DNA of 64,000 nucleotides. It comes from Scytalidium lignicola. Taxonomy: Eukaryota; Ascomycota; Leotiomycetes. The notes beneath the pieces were generated by a model. That model searched no databases and was not told the DNA's origin. It was given only the letters and a program-made list of their open reading frames with translations. Position numbers and translations under genes: made by a program. How positions within the stretch are numbered: position 1 is the stretch's first letter; each line of letters begins with the position of its first letter. Shown one piece after another: positions 34,859 to 46,592 of this stretch. The stretch lies in contig NCSJ02000204.1 in assembly GCA_002812745.2 (NCBI GenBank), positions 1-64,000 of the forward strand, given 5' to 3'.

Positions 34859-36445
34859 ATGTCGACCACTGTCCCAGCCCTCACTGTCTCCGAGGTTCTC
34901 TCACAGCAGGACAAGAGTGGGCTTGGTCTAACGCCAGCTCTGATCAAGCTGTACCTCGTTCTCACACCAGCTACCCTTGTTGTCTGTGCTACTAATGGTT
35001 ATGATGGTTCCGTCCTCACCGGCCTCCAAGGTATCGACAGGTGGAAGAACCAGTTCGGGAATCCCAGTGGAGCTTTGCTTGGGATAACCAGCGCGGCATA
35101 TGCCCTTGGCGCCATCGCGTCCACGTTTTTCTCTTCTATTATATCTGACCGCGTTGGCCGACGATGGGGTATTTTTGTCGGCAGTATCATAATGATGATC
35201 GGTGTTGTTCTGCAGACTGTCAGCACTAGCATCGGGCTGTTTATTGGCGGCCGGATTGTTGTTGGCTTTGGCATCAGCATTGCCCTGGCGGCCGGGCCTG
35301 TCCTGATCTCCGAGCTGGCCCATCCGCGTCACAGAGTCTTCTTTGCTGCCATGTACAACACCAGTTTCAACTTTGGTGCCGTGCTTGCAGCATGGGTTGC
35401 CTATGGCAGCGTTTCCATCCCAAATTCCTGGGCTTGGCGTCTTCCCAGTCTGTTCCAGGCAGCGCCTGCACTAATTCAAACGTGTGCTATCTGGTTCCTG
35501 GATGAATCTCCCCGTTGGCTCTGTTACAAAGATCGGGGTGGGGAAGCTTTCGCCATTCTGGTCAAGCATCATGGTGAGGGGGACCCGAATCATCCTTTGC
35601 CGATAGCAGAGTACCACGAGATGTACGTGGCCTTGCAACAGGAGAAGGAGACGAAGCATAAAGGACCCCGTCTGTTCCTCCAGACACCAGCCAACCGCAA
35701 GCGGCTCTTCATCCTCGTCTTCCTCGCTGTCTTTAACCAATGGAGCGGGCTCGGGTTAATATCCTACTACCTCACCAAGATCTTAAGCAGTATTGGGATC
35801 GAGGGACAGCAAGAGCAGACTCGGCTTAATGGCATCGTAACTACTTTTAGCTACATCACCGCTGTCATGGCCGTCATCTTTGCTACCAAGGTTGGCCGTC
35901 GGGTCTTGTTTGTCGGTGGTGGCATTTGTATGTGGCTTACACTTGTCGGGTTTACAACCTCCATTGCTGTCTACACCGAGCAAGGGACTGTCGGATCAAG
36001 CAGGGCCTCACTTGGCTTTATATTTATTTTCACCGCAGCCTACAACTTCTGTTTCAGTCCCATGGTATATCTCTACTCCACCGAGATTCTCCCTTACAGG
36101 CTCCGCGCAATGGGTCTCAGCATCTCGGTCTTTTCCACGAAAGCATCCTTATTCTTTAATCAGTTTGTCAACCCGATTGGCCTAAACTCGCTCGGGTGGA
36201 AGTATTATCTCGTGTATGTAGTCTGGGTGGCCATCGAAGTCCTCACAATGTTTTTCGTTTTCCCAGAAACGAGAGGCCACTCGCTTGAGACGATGCCCGA
36301 AGTATTTGGAGAACATATTTTGGATATGATGGAGGATAAGATTCTGACTAACAATGAAGCCGATCTCGTTGAAGTGGGTGGCGGTGCCAAAGAGATGAGC
36401 AAGACCAGCGCCCACATCGAGCAGGTGGAGGACACTGGTCACTGA
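34859..36445 (+). CDS. MFS sugar transporter
   Basis: A plasma-membrane sugar:proton symporter-type protein of the hexose/lactose permease family. It is a single exon of 528 residues. The ATG at 34859 (MSTTVPALT) was chosen; the open frame extends upstream without an in-frame ATG. Twelve membrane helices are visible. Family signatures in order are NGYDGSVLTGLQ in helix 1, DRVGRRWG in loop 2-3, ESPRWL before the central loop, a Q-rich central loop, NQWSGLGLISYY in helix 7, KVGRR in loop 8-9, and PETRGHSLE after helix 12. The opening order resembles fungal lactose/cellodextrin-type permeases, but the substrate cannot be assigned. The lack of introns and its mixed base composition set it apart from the AT-rich surroundings. 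The 2-oxoglutarate oxygenase follows 0.9 kb downstream on the same strand. Confidence 0.93.
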   Translation: MSTTVPALTVSEVLSQQDKSGLGLTPALIKLYLVLTPATLVVCATNGYDGSVLTGLQGIDRWKNQFGNPSGALLGITSAAYALGAIASTFFSSIISDRVGRRWGIFVGSIIMMIGVVLQTVSTSIGLFIGGRIVVGFGISIALAAGPVLISELAHPRHRVFFAAMYNTSFNFGAVLAAWVAYGSVSIPNSWAWRLPSLFQAAPALIQTCAIWFLDESPRWLCYKDRGGEAFAILVKHHGEGDPNHPLPIAEYHEMYVALQQEKETKHKGPRLFLQTPANRKRLFILVFLAVFNQWSGLGLISYYLTKILSSIGIEGQQEQTRLNGIVTTFSYITAVMAVIFATKVGRRVLFVGGGICMWLTLVGFTTSIAVYTEQGTVGSSRASLGFIFIFTAAYNFCFSPMVYLYSTEILPYRLRAMGLSISVFSTKASLFFNQFVNPIGLNSLGWKYYLVYVVWVAIEVLTMFFVFPETRGHSLETMPEVFGEHILDMMEDKILTNNEADLVEVGGGAKEMSKTSAHIEQVEDTGH

Positions 36446-37363
36446 AGTTGAAAGAGTGGGGGAGCCACCTGGTCACACAGAGCCAGTGACTGTCAATTCA
36501 AGTTGTCTGTCTTAGTTTTAACAATTTGCTTCCACTGTTACCCCTGTTTTTGTTACTAGAGCAGTTCAAACTAAACAAACAACCCATCCCGGAAATACAA
36601 CCAATAACTACGTATTCGTATGGAAAAGCATTTATTTGCTCCATCGGCCACTACCAAGTGATATGTAAAACATTCTCCTAATACAAACGCTGAGGACACG
36701 AACGAAAAGCTCTAGGGTCATCAAGTACCGCAGGCGTATTCCCCTACAGATTCCTTGACTGAGACTCTACGAACTGTAAAACTAACATCCCGTTTTCCGA
36801 TCCTGAGGTAATCCTGGGGGAAGGCACGGGATGATTATCCGGGAGGACGCTACTGTAAGTTTCCCCAATTTCTCCAAGGTGATCGGCACTTCTGCAACGG
36901 TGGTCTGTTGATGCCCTCGGATCTTGCCCGGTCATTCCCTTGACTCATGACTGCTCCCACTGAGCAGGCAGAGTGAACATCCACTTTGACCGCATGTCGG
37001 GAATGACGCTTGATTTCGACTCTAAATAATATGAAGTCTTTCAGAGTGGTGGTGTTTTGCTATGATAAACTAGCTCGATCTTTCTCCTCCGTTGTGACTG
37101 GTGCTTTTTGGCTAGTTCGGCAAGCCTCCGTTCTCGCAGCCCCGGATATGTGGCAGGGCTGTCATGACACGCTTGACTCCAGACTCCGATACTCCCCGCT
37201 GAGTGAGCGGGGTTGGCAACCACTTGGCATAGTATATTTAGGCATGGTTCCAGGCGTGTGGAACATCTATCAGATTCCTGTATGCTCCACGAGGCTCAAC
37301 TCGACTACTGACTGCATCTACCTGAAATAAAATTGTATTTAAAAGTATTTAAACTCGACAGAC
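36446..37363. other. Intergenic region between transporter and oxygenase
   Basis: No gene is recognised. ACTCCCCGCTGAGTGAGCGGGGT at about 37191-37213 has CCCCGCT...AGCGGGG arms and could form a short hairpin or serve as a palindromic binding site in the oxygenase promoter. Confidence 0.4.
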
Positions 37364-38477
37364 ATGGCTCCGGCAACGTCACATCATCTATATCCACCCT
37401 TTGCAGAAGGCGTGACAACGGCGCCACTAGTCTCAATTTCTCTTGTAAAGCTGGAGGCAGGCGATGCGGCGGAATCGCAAGCCTTCTTCAAAGCTTCCAA
37501 AGAGCTAGGCTTCTTCTATCTGAATATGGAAGGCTCAGCTCTCGGCGAGAAGATTGTTTCGGAAGCCGAACAACTCCACCTCATTCAACAGGGATTCTCT
37601 AATCTTCCAAACGAGGAAAAGGACCAGTTTGCCAGGGAGAAGCTTGACCCCTTCTTTGGGTATCGTCTCTTGCACGAAGAGACGGATAATGATGGGGTAA
37701 CAAGGCGAGATGAAAATTATAATGTTAGTTGGTCGTCTTCTTTCTAGCTCCTTTACCAGCTGCTAATTAATGCATTCGCAGATGCGTAAAGACGACTTTG
37801 TTGGCAATTGCAAGCCCCTTCCATGCCATAATCTTATCTCTAAGAACTGGGGCTTACTTCAAAATTATACCCGCCACTGTCGAGCTACCATTGACCTTAT
37901 GTTTACGCACCTTGACAAGCACCTTCAGTTACCCGTTGGTACCCTCTACAGCTTGCATCGCATTAATGAGCGCTCAGGGGATCACGTACGATTCAACAAG
38001 AAGGCGCCTAGCGAGTTTTCGGAGGAGAGAGCCAAACAAGGTGAGCACACTGACTTTGGCTCACTGACTATTCTCTTCAACTGGCTTGGTGGCTTGCAAA
38101 TCCGCCTTCCCGAAACTGGCGAATGGGTGTATGTACGGCCCGTCCCTGGCTCAGCTGTGGTAAATCTCGGTGATGCCCTGGTCAAGTTCACAGCAGGTCT
38201 GCTACGCTCCAATGTTCATCGCGTAGCAACACCACTGCCACCGCAGGACGGCCTTGACCGCTACAGTTTGGTGTACTTCTCACGGCCTGAGGATGCTGTA
38301 GTGTTAAGGCGATTGAAGGGTGGAATAATTGACGCTCAGCCGCAGACTGAGAAGGAGGAGGTAGAGATGACGAGCGAGGAATGGATCCTGAGACGGTCTC
38401 TTGGGGATTTGAGAGGCGTGTATACGCATAACGGCGGGTTGGAGTTGCGTGCTCCTCTAATCGCAGGCCGAGTGTAA
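37364..38477 (+). CDS. 2-oxoglutarate/Fe(II)-dependent oxygenase
   Basis: A soluble non-haem iron enzyme expected to hydroxylate or desaturate a small molecule. Exons are 37364-37723 and 37782-38477 with one 58-base intron, giving 351 residues. The N-terminal DIOX_N-type domain includes LGFFYLNMEG. The iron ligands are visible as His 209 and Asp 211 in EHTDFGSLT and His 266 in NVHRV. The 2-oxoglutarate arginine is Arg 280 in RYSLVYF. Family length is normal (about 330-370). Members occur in both secondary and primary metabolism. With a transporter beside it, a two-gene uptake-and-oxidation unit is possible, which is inference. No defects are seen. Confidence 0.9.
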
Positions 38478-40521
38478 AGTTGTCCGCTTGTTAGATATCT
38501 CGAATAGAAGATAAGATATCGGGCTGCGAAAGGGTTAGGAGAGGTAATAATAAAATCTTAATATTTTTAAAAGTGAAAAGTGTAAGATGCGCAGACTCCT
38601 ATTAATTCGGAATCTCAAAATCATTAGTAAAACAAGTATTGGTAATATATTGAAAAATCAAAGGAGTGGTTCTCGATTTTGATATTCTTAATTTGGCCAG
38701 CAGCAGAAACTGGTATCACTACCTTTTGTGTTCAGGTTCTTCTTAGTCCTTAACGAACTTTTACTGTATGTACTAGGAAATTTACAGGAACCTTTTTAAT
38801 TAACTTTTAAGGATATAATATTATTTGCAAATCTTCTTAATAATATATCATATTAAAGCAACTACTTAGAGAAGTTTAACACCTGGTCACTTCAAGGAAT
38901 GATCTGTAATCTATAATTTACAAAATGATAAATTGGAGATGTAACTGGCGCTAACTTGTATCCGATATGCGGGCAGAGCAAAACTTTCTGGTGTCTTAGA
39001 CTCTTATAATATTTTCTTCTGTTATCGACGGCGTGATAGCTGCATAGGATTGTGCGATTTCATAATTCGGAGTGTTTGCAACTTCTAAACCTATGGGTTA
39101 CTGCAAGGCCTTTCTGCCAACCCCTGGATTGAGATTTACTATTAGCATTTAACGTTTTGTGTTGCTGATATCGACGTATTAAAGGTATCCACACGTTTAA
39201 GGTTGCTGGATATGTCGGTTGCGCAGGAAAAAGGGCGTCGAAACGCAACCGTTATGGCTGACATGTAATTCATTAGACTTATCCTGTGGCAGTTATCGAA
39301 GCGTTCCTATTTGGGAAAATGGTCACTGGAAGGAAAGCAACACCTTGCCATGATCAAGTTCGCGTATCAAAGAAAATTTGCGAAGGAGGAATCAGCTTCG
39401 AGTACATGGGTGGCACACTATTCGTCCAAAATCTGGATCTGCAAGTCACAGACAAGTCACGGAGGCTCCAACTCACCCATAGAGCGGTCCCATCATGGCA
39501 ATTATGCGTAAGAGTAGAGTCTAATTTGATAAGGTTTGTTAACATTTAAGAGAAGTTTTTCCAGTATTTATAAGAGATCTAAAAAGGCTTAAGAGATAAT
39601 TGATATTTAATTTTGACAACGGTTTATTTTTACGATTCCGTAGCATTTAACATATTTTATAAATTTGGTTCTACTACTTGTTATACTCGAAATCCTAATT
39701 TCTTGTTAGTATCCTTTTACTTAATTTGTTTTCTTCACGCCTTTTGACGTTTGAATACCTCTACTATATGAAAACTAAATTAAGTTTAAGCGAAGTCTTG
39801 AGGATAGAGGTTTCTAGAATATGGATTGAAATTGGTATGTTTACACTACCAATAGCTCTGAAGTCTTCTACAATAGTAGTGACCTTAAAACTGTAATAAT
39901 ACTCAGTGTAGATCTTAGAATACAAGTTTACTGATGTTTCTGGAATAAGGCTACTTATGTGGACTGGAAATATATTCTAAGCCCGTACATTTTTGTAATG
40001 GGGATAATGCCATTCCAATCGAAGCTCAGGAAGCAATGCTGACTAACCCTGGTCTGAAATTCGTTTTTGAGAGGTGTGATGTATCTCATACCTCCCTTGT
40101 GAGTCAATCAAAGTTTGCAGCAGAATGTATCAGGAAAGTAGCAAAAGAATAGGTTCAGGTTAATAAGTTTAAGATATAAAAATGTTTGAGATGGCAAGGT
40201 CAGAATCCTGAGTCAAGTAATAAAAATTTTATTATAATATTAAAAGATTATTCAATTAAATCGATAAAGCTGATTAATTTAAAGAATACTCGCAAAGCTT
40301 GCTACCCCGTATGCCCATGAGAGGAGCGTTGGCTTTTTCAAAACAAGTGTCGATCCTAGACTTAATGGTATTTTATAGCAATACTAAAGGAGTAATATAA
40401 AAATTTCCTATTAACCAACAGAATTATTACGTTTACACAAATGCACCAGTCATTGTGAGCAACTCTTCACTTCGTTATGTATTATGTACTTCCGCCATAC
40501 CGATCTATATAAATAGTGCCT

Positions 40522-40541
40522 CGAACAGGGAAACCTGTTCG
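40522..40541. repeat. Perfect 8-bp hairpin with GAAA loop
   Basis: The arms CGAACAGG and CCTGTTCG enclose GAAA, a GNRA-type tetraloop if transcribed. A TATATAAATA element sits seven bases before it (40506-40515), and a partial second palindrome GGAACTGTTCC follows. No gene is attached, so an RNA terminator, structured RNA or transposon end are all possible. Confidence 0.4.
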
Positions 40542-42005
40542 GAACTGTTCCGTCTTCGGCTCGATCTAGAAGTGGATTCAATTACTGGCTAGTTATCACC
40601 CAATAGCGTTTGTTTGCGGTAGAGTTGATACTGATGAGGTGGAGATCGGAGGAAGAATCTGATCGGAATGGCAACAATGCAGCTCGGAGCGCTGATTCGG
40701 GTAATGCCGAGCCGATATCCCACGTTCGAATCTGGGGAGTATATTTATTAGCGTATGCTTTGCTCTGGAACTTGTTCATAGACATGGTTACATGCTCTCC
40801 TTCTTCAGCCATGGCCCAATCTGATTTTCAACCCGAGCACGCAACATCTCTCTCCGGGCACGGGTTGGGTTGGGTGTGACGCGTATCGAAAGACAAGAGC
40901 CTGTAAGAATTAACATTCCTCCCATCTTCTCGTATGTACAATGCAAATTTACTCAGCGAATAGGACAGCTTCAGAAACACAACCCCCCCAGTGGGCATAT
41001 TTGTGGATCGCGGAGCCTGATCTCTTATCGCGCAGTATCTGACAGCTGCACAATGTGCGGTTGAGCACGGTTGAGCCGGGTTTCACGGTACACAGCATGC
41101 ATTGTCACTTTTCAGTCTCGGGTAGGACAATTAAACCGGTATCCTACAAGGTTGAGAGCCTGCGAGATAGATCGTTCACAACTCGCAGGTGCATCTTCAC
41201 TCACTGCTTCTTTACGATGGGAGACAACGCCGATAAATGGGTCGTCAGACTTGCAAAGAGAATGCCGCCAGATCTGATCGCCCCAAGGATCATAACCAGA
41301 TATCAAGAGCGGCTCCGATGATACTGCTTACACCGGAGGTAGTGGGCTGGAATGAGGATGTGCTACAAGTAATGCCAGGTAGTGGTTTAGAGCATGTGGA
41401 GCAATTTCAGATGACAGAAAATATCTTGATCGAGTCAATTGCCATGATCCATGACTTGTCGCAACCTTGGTTTAAGATAAGGAGATTCAAAAAGTGATGC
41501 CAAGGCACCCCTAGCGACTCCATCGTCGTTAGTGCGATGGCCATTTTAATAAGCCATACAATATATTTTTATGAAACCCAGGGCTTTTGAGCCGACGATT
41601 GGCTGCTATCAGAGGTTGAAAGTCCTTGGTCGGGACATGAGTGAGGTATTGTACTACAGGAGATTTTCTATAAACATAAGTGACTAATTGCAACTTGTTT
41701 CAAGAAGTATGTTGTCTTTCCAATCCTTTCGGTTTATTGATTTCCTTCACGTTTTATTTAATTAGTAGCGTCGAGGTATCTAGCTAATATCTCTCTATGG
41801 GGTTATGAGGCTGAACCAAGGTGAAAACTCGAAGGTAGTTTTTTTTACAGCTATAGTTTCGAAGAGTTCCACAAAGGGGGTTGTTTTCAAAATCATGATT
41901 CATGATTATATTTTGTACTTATATGGAAGAGTTTGCTGAAGCCCTAGATATTTTGAGCATTAGTCATTGTTGTTGTAACCTTCAGTTGACAAACCTGAAC
42001 TACAC

Positions 42006-42644
42006 CTAACTAACAATGATCGGTCCCGTAATGGGGCCTATCATTTGGCCCATGAAATATGCGGAGATTGCTAGCGTAAGCTGACTTAGTTCAACAATAT
42101 CAACGATCGATCCAATTCCAATGGCTACCACGGCTGTACCTACGAGGGATCTGAGAAACACTAAATCAATGAAAAACTTTATTTTCAGAGGATTTGCAGC
42201 ACTTCAAGTTGATCACGAGACTTTCTATATAAATTTGCATACAGGCAGCTGGGTGAAGCCCTTAGCAGTGGCACGGAGAGCAATGATTGCTAGAAACGTT
42301 ATTAAGGCTGACCAAATACACGGGTTGCCTTCCAAAGGTTTCACTCAGAGGAGCCAGAACTAGACTGCTAATATCCATACTGACCAAGTAGAGAGCAAAC
42401 GGGGGGCCATTATAGGGACATTATAGTCTCGCTGTGGATATTGTGATCCTTCATCACTCTAAGAATCCTGCTCGTGTAGCAGGTTGAGCGTCGCCCATGC
42501 CGTGAGGGCAAGTAAAGTTGTAGCAGAAATACCCAATAATGTTGACAAGTTCTGGGGATTTTCAGGGGCCCGAAGGAAAAACTTTATCTCCCAGTTGGGT
42601 TTGAGGTGCAGTTGGTAGGGAGAAAATACCGTGATCTGCCACAT
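42006..42644 (-). pseudogene. Truncated MFS transporter relic
   Basis: Read on the minus strand, pieces appear in family order but in shifting frames. First comes PENPQNLSTL before a hydrophobic helix, resembling the DHA1 segment before helix 1, where Trp is usual at the Leu. Next is VLAPLSETFGRQPVYLVSL, the loop 2-3 motif. Last is VAIGIGSIVDIVE...FMGQMIGPITGPIIVS, the helix 4-5 region, ending at TAG 42008-42006. Nothing of helices 6-12 follows. It is a decayed exporter of the dityrosine/polyamine-transporter branch. Confidence 0.65.
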
Positions 42645-43085
42645 ATGAAGTAACGACACTACTTTTCTACTACTTACCAAGCCGTATTATAGGAGGCATA
42701 TATTTCCTGTAACCCTAGTCTAAAGCGTTTTCTAAAGTTGTAGCCATTGCTAGGAGATCGCTTACGTGAGGTCTTGCAGATGCATCAGTTATAGCGAGAG
42801 CGCTAGGTACTCGGTGTATAAAAACCTGCGGCAGCGGGCCTTCCGGGTGCCTTTAGCTGCCTACCAAGTAATTACACCGGTACGGAGGTCTTGGCCAACC
42901 AAGTTAGGAATACACGGCATATTACGCAATTGAGCGCTGTAATCTCCACTATCCTCGGGTCCCAGAGGCCACTTTGAGGCCACTCTTAGCGTCGTTGCCC
43001 CAGAATTACGGACGCAATGGGATAGAGAAAGAATATGAGTGGAGCATAACCCTGTATATGATTTTAGCCTAACGAGCTGGTAAAC

Positions 43086-43102
43086 TTGGGACCCGAGGGG
43101 AT
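43086..43102. mobile_element. MITE-like terminal fragment
   Basis: ACTTGGGACCCGAGGGGATA (ending 43102) matches the right terminal repeat of the elements at 43108-43262 and 43299-43472. No left end was found before it, so it is a solo end or a disrupted copy. Confidence 0.4.
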
Positions 43103-43107
43103 AAAGT

Positions 43108-43262
43108 TATCCCCTCAGACCCCAAGTCTCTTAAGCTTCTCAGGCCAAAGTTATATACAGGAATATTGTCTACTTAAAATCCTTCATTATCCTAAAACGG
43201 AGATAATTATAAGGTAACGACGCGAAAAGTGGCTCAAAATGGCTTATGGGGTCCGAGGGATA
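43108..43262. mobile_element. MITE-like element, degraded copy (155 bp)
   Basis: It starts TATCCCCTCAGACCCCA and ends TGGGGTCCGAGGGATA, an imperfect inverted pair of the same type as 43299-43472. Inner blocks TTAAGCTTCTCAGGCCAAA and GGTAACGACGCGAAAAGTGG are also shared. Confidence 0.55.
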
Positions 43263-43298
43263 ATCATTTTATTATAGTGGACCCCTAATAAAACCTAC

Positions 43299-43472
43299 TA
43301 TCCCTTGGGACCCCATTCGTTTAAGCTTATTAGGCCAAATTTATATAAGTAATATTCAAAGATTCTATCCACTCACCGGCCTTCCTCAGTGGTAAAACAT
43401 TTGTAACATGTCTAAATATAAGGCAACGACGCTAAAAGTGGCCAAAATGGCCACTTGGGGTCCCAAGGGATA
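43299..43472. mobile_element. MITE-like element, best copy (174 bp)
   Basis: A perfect 17-base terminal inverted repeat, TATCCCTTGGGACCCCA against TGGGGTCCCAAGGGATA, begins and ends with TA, as expected for a TA target. The interior is non-coding and contains AGGCCAAATTTATATAAG and GTCTAAATATAAGGCAACG. It is the same family as 31249-31662. Confidence 0.75.
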
Positions 43473-44209
43473 ATATAAGAGCTTAAGCTTGTAGATTGAT
43501 TTTAACAAATATTTACTTTAAGAAAAAAAGCTAAAGTACATTAACAACTTATAAAATATTAGTACTCAAGCATTAATATGAAAAGTACGATGTAAGAAAG
43601 TGGGGGTTTACAATACATTACAAAGAACATGCCCCAGTATTCCCGACTTGGTTGGCCGCGTCCTCTCTATTAACAGTAGTCGGCCGTAGAAAAAAGGNTT
43701 CAGGAACGGTTATCCTACACACGGAGGCCCTACACGTGTAATAAGGCTCGATCCGCTTTGCATATTATTCCGACCTGCCAGATTAGAAGATTACCACAGA
43801 ACCTTTCCGTGCTGCTAGATTGCGATGCCCCTGTTTTGAGCCCTTCGTGATTCCGTACAAGTCCGAATAATCCGCGCTTTTAGGTCTGCGCACACACCCC
43901 AGACTCTTATTCCAATTGGGCGAAATTGATATTCTTGCGCTCTGATGGGTGAAGAAAAGCGCCTGCAGGTAGATTAAAAAGTGTGGAATTCTCTAATTTC
44001 GAGTACATGAACAAACTAAGGTAATATTATCTTTACCCAATAGGCGACAGTTTATTTAGACAAGCCCATCTACTTTCGCATTAGTGTTTAAGGTGTACGT
44101 TAATCGCAGCCCACACCAAGCCACGCTTTCGGGTTAAAGGGTTATTATAAGTCTGTAGAACAATAACTGTGATCCATATGTAATAATACGTCAAACACTA
44201 TCTACCATC

Positions 44210-45710
44210 ATGTTTGGAACGTTGAGGTCTATTCCTTCTGGTAATGAGACATATATGGTTCAGGCCACAAGCCCGCCTTTCAAAACTGGTCGCGACACAC
44301 AGCCTTCCCGACTTGCGTGTGTTGCATGTCGGATGAAAAAGGTACGTGGAGCATTGTCACTTTGGAAACTCGGTAACACACATTTTGATTACAATTGCAT
44401 CCTTACTAAACCAAAGTTTGGTACCCACAGCTCAAATGTACGGGCGAGCGAGCGGGGTGCCAAAGGTGTCTCACCAAGGATATTGCTTGCCAATACACCG
44501 TCCATCGCACACGAGATAGAGGGCCGTCAAATGTCAAAAGACCGGCACCACGGAATACTAGCAACAACCAGAGATCCGCGGAGCAGAGCAGCCAGAAGGC
44601 AGGTGCAGATGAATTGGCTGAGCCAGTCCCAGAATGCGCCACTTCACCGAGCCATAGCACAAGATCAGGTCCAATGGAGACTGGCTCTATTACTGATTTC
44701 AATCTGGACCAGGATTTACTCCAAAGCAGTGCATTTCTAATGGATTGTGATCAAGGGGAACTTAATGAAGAAGAGAGCTTAGCTCAGTTCGTAGAGAGCA
44801 GCAAACTCACCCACGATGAGAGTTGGGTATTCGACTTGAACAAAGATTTATGGTCAGGTTAGTCTCTTCTCCTATGCATCCTGGGCTTAAACTTAAACGA
44901 AGTTGCATAGCCCAACTCAGTAGCATGTTTGATTCGGACACTTCGAGGCAGCTTCCTAGTTTCTTATCCGAGACTCTTGTAGCTCCCTTAAAGGAGACAC
45001 AAGCTATTCAGGAAGCCGGCACTCACCTAGCCAACAGCAATCTGGCGGATTTCACTATCTCTAATGGCTCTACTACCACCATGAATGAAGAGCCTCGCCC
45101 TTTGCCTGACCAACCTTTCTGCCAGTGTATCCCATGCGCACTTAATATTTACGAGAAGCTGATGATTAACTCCTATACACGGGCTTCTGACTCAGTCTGG
45201 TCCGTCAACGAAGTGCTCTACTCCCTCAAAATCGCCACTGCTCAGTGTTTGAATATGATGGACTGCCCTTCATGCTCCACCAACTCTCCTCTGATCTCGC
45301 TGATTGCCTCGGTCTGTGAGAAGTTGATTCTCCAATTTGAGAAAGTCATTAACTCATACGCGGACTGCTCTCCGGTAGAGTCATCTGGATCGAGCAATGC
45401 CTCCTCAGACACGAGGTTGAGACGGATGTCAGGCATCAACCTGAAGTTCAGCAAGGACAATACGGCATGCAGCAGCAGCAGCAGCAACTACGGCGTCACG
45501 AATATAACCGAGCTAAAAATCGACGGAGATGACGAGATCAAGGTCGTCAAGGTCCTGCTAATGTCACGCATTAATTTGGTGGACCAGCTGTTGCAACGGA
45601 TGCTGAAAACAGTAACCGGGAATGCCGAGGCATGGGTGGGGTATAAAGAGATGCTTGAACGAATTGGAGTGAAGTTACATTCGGTGGCAGCAGATTTGAG
45701 TCGCATCTGA
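44210..45710 (+). CDS. AflR-like Zn2Cys6 transcription factor
   Basis: A nuclear regulator of the type controlling aflatoxin/sterigmatocystin-like clusters. Exons are 44210-44341, 44431-44857 and 44911-45710 (introns of 89 and 53 bases), giving 452 residues. The zinc cluster starts ACVACRMKK in exon 1 and finishes CTGERAGCQRCLTKDIAC in exon 2, at about residues 38-64 with 2-6-6-2-6 spacing. An intron inside the zinc cluster is common in this family. The C-terminal part (CQCIPCALNIYEKL onward) matches the layout of the aflatoxin regulatory domain, with LLQRMLKTVTGNAEAWVGYKEMLERIG near the end. A five-Ser run from AGC repeats lies near 45472-45486. The nearest PKS is 12 kb away, across a retrotransposon. 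Whether this regulator serves that locus is open. Confidence 0.85.
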
Positions 45711-46592
45711 GTGACTGAACCGGAGATGGAGCATATTATTATATTATTGCCAGCTAAGAGGTGACCTCGTGCTGTTATTAGACTAGCAATTTCGGCGATT
45801 TAGGTGTTTTAGGGTACATACAGGATTAATAGAGCCGGCGTAGATACCGGCCCTGGTCAATTATCCCAATTGATGCTTAATAAGTGGAGGCAGGCAATTA
45901 CTTGTAATTACTGTACTGTAAAGTAGCAGTGAGTAGCTAGCAGAGGGCCAAGCAAAGCCCAGTCTACGCCCACGCGCTGCGCATTCAGACTACTAGTACT
46001 TGGGTTGTGCAAACTTTTATCCAGTGCTGCTTTAGTGTTTTAATATTTCAGGTGTTCGAAGCGTCTGCAGAGTGCTGTATTAGGCAGAATGAATTGTGTT
46101 GCTTCATACCCAAATTCGGTCGTCCCGAAATGGGGAGCCGGATCTGGTATCTTTGCTTGACATGACAATTTTCGGCCTCTACACGTGTACTTAAACATAG
46201 TTAAGTTAACTAGTTAGTTGAATTATGTTACAAATGCTACGACCCGGCTTTTATGCTTAATGCTTTAGCAGCCGGTGGCGACAAGGGGGTGGGAATACTA
46301 ACGTTACAGCAACTCGGGCCGGGTCATAAAGATCTTACAGTAGTGCGAGTGGGGGTTGCGATCTCGGGTCGCTCCAATGCTGCAAACGACTTACGTACGT
46401 AAGTACCATAAAAGAACAAAGATGTAGGTGGTGGTGGTCTTGGCCACTTAGTAATTGACCCTACATCGAAATTATTTCACGTTGGAGGGTATGGGTGAAG
46501 CTTCATATGGACTTCAAGAAAATAATACCGTTTCATAATTCTATCTTCTTCTACCTATTCCATTACGCTTGAGTGTTAGGACTGTGACATAG
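45711..46592. other. Intergenic flank of the retrotransposon
   Basis: No gene is recognised. The last five bases before the LTR (46588-46592, CATAG) form one side of the probable target-site duplication. Confidence 0.5.

Larger units (their letters stand above)
38478..44209. other. 5.7-kb spacer with transposon and gene relics
   Basis: No intact gene is recognised. The first 2 kb is AT-rich. The stretch 40500-42900 has more ordinary composition and contains a hairpin (40522-40541) and an MFS relic (42006-42644). MITE-like elements fill 43086-43472. Frames at 40610-40879 and 41237-41497 show no family signature. There is an N at 43698. The last 600 bases are the promoter of the AflR-like regulator. 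Confidence 0.5.

Noticed and set aside
40722..40741. GTTCGAATC as a tRNA T-loop
   Set aside because: No paired T-stem, acceptor stem or anticodon arm could be built on either strand.
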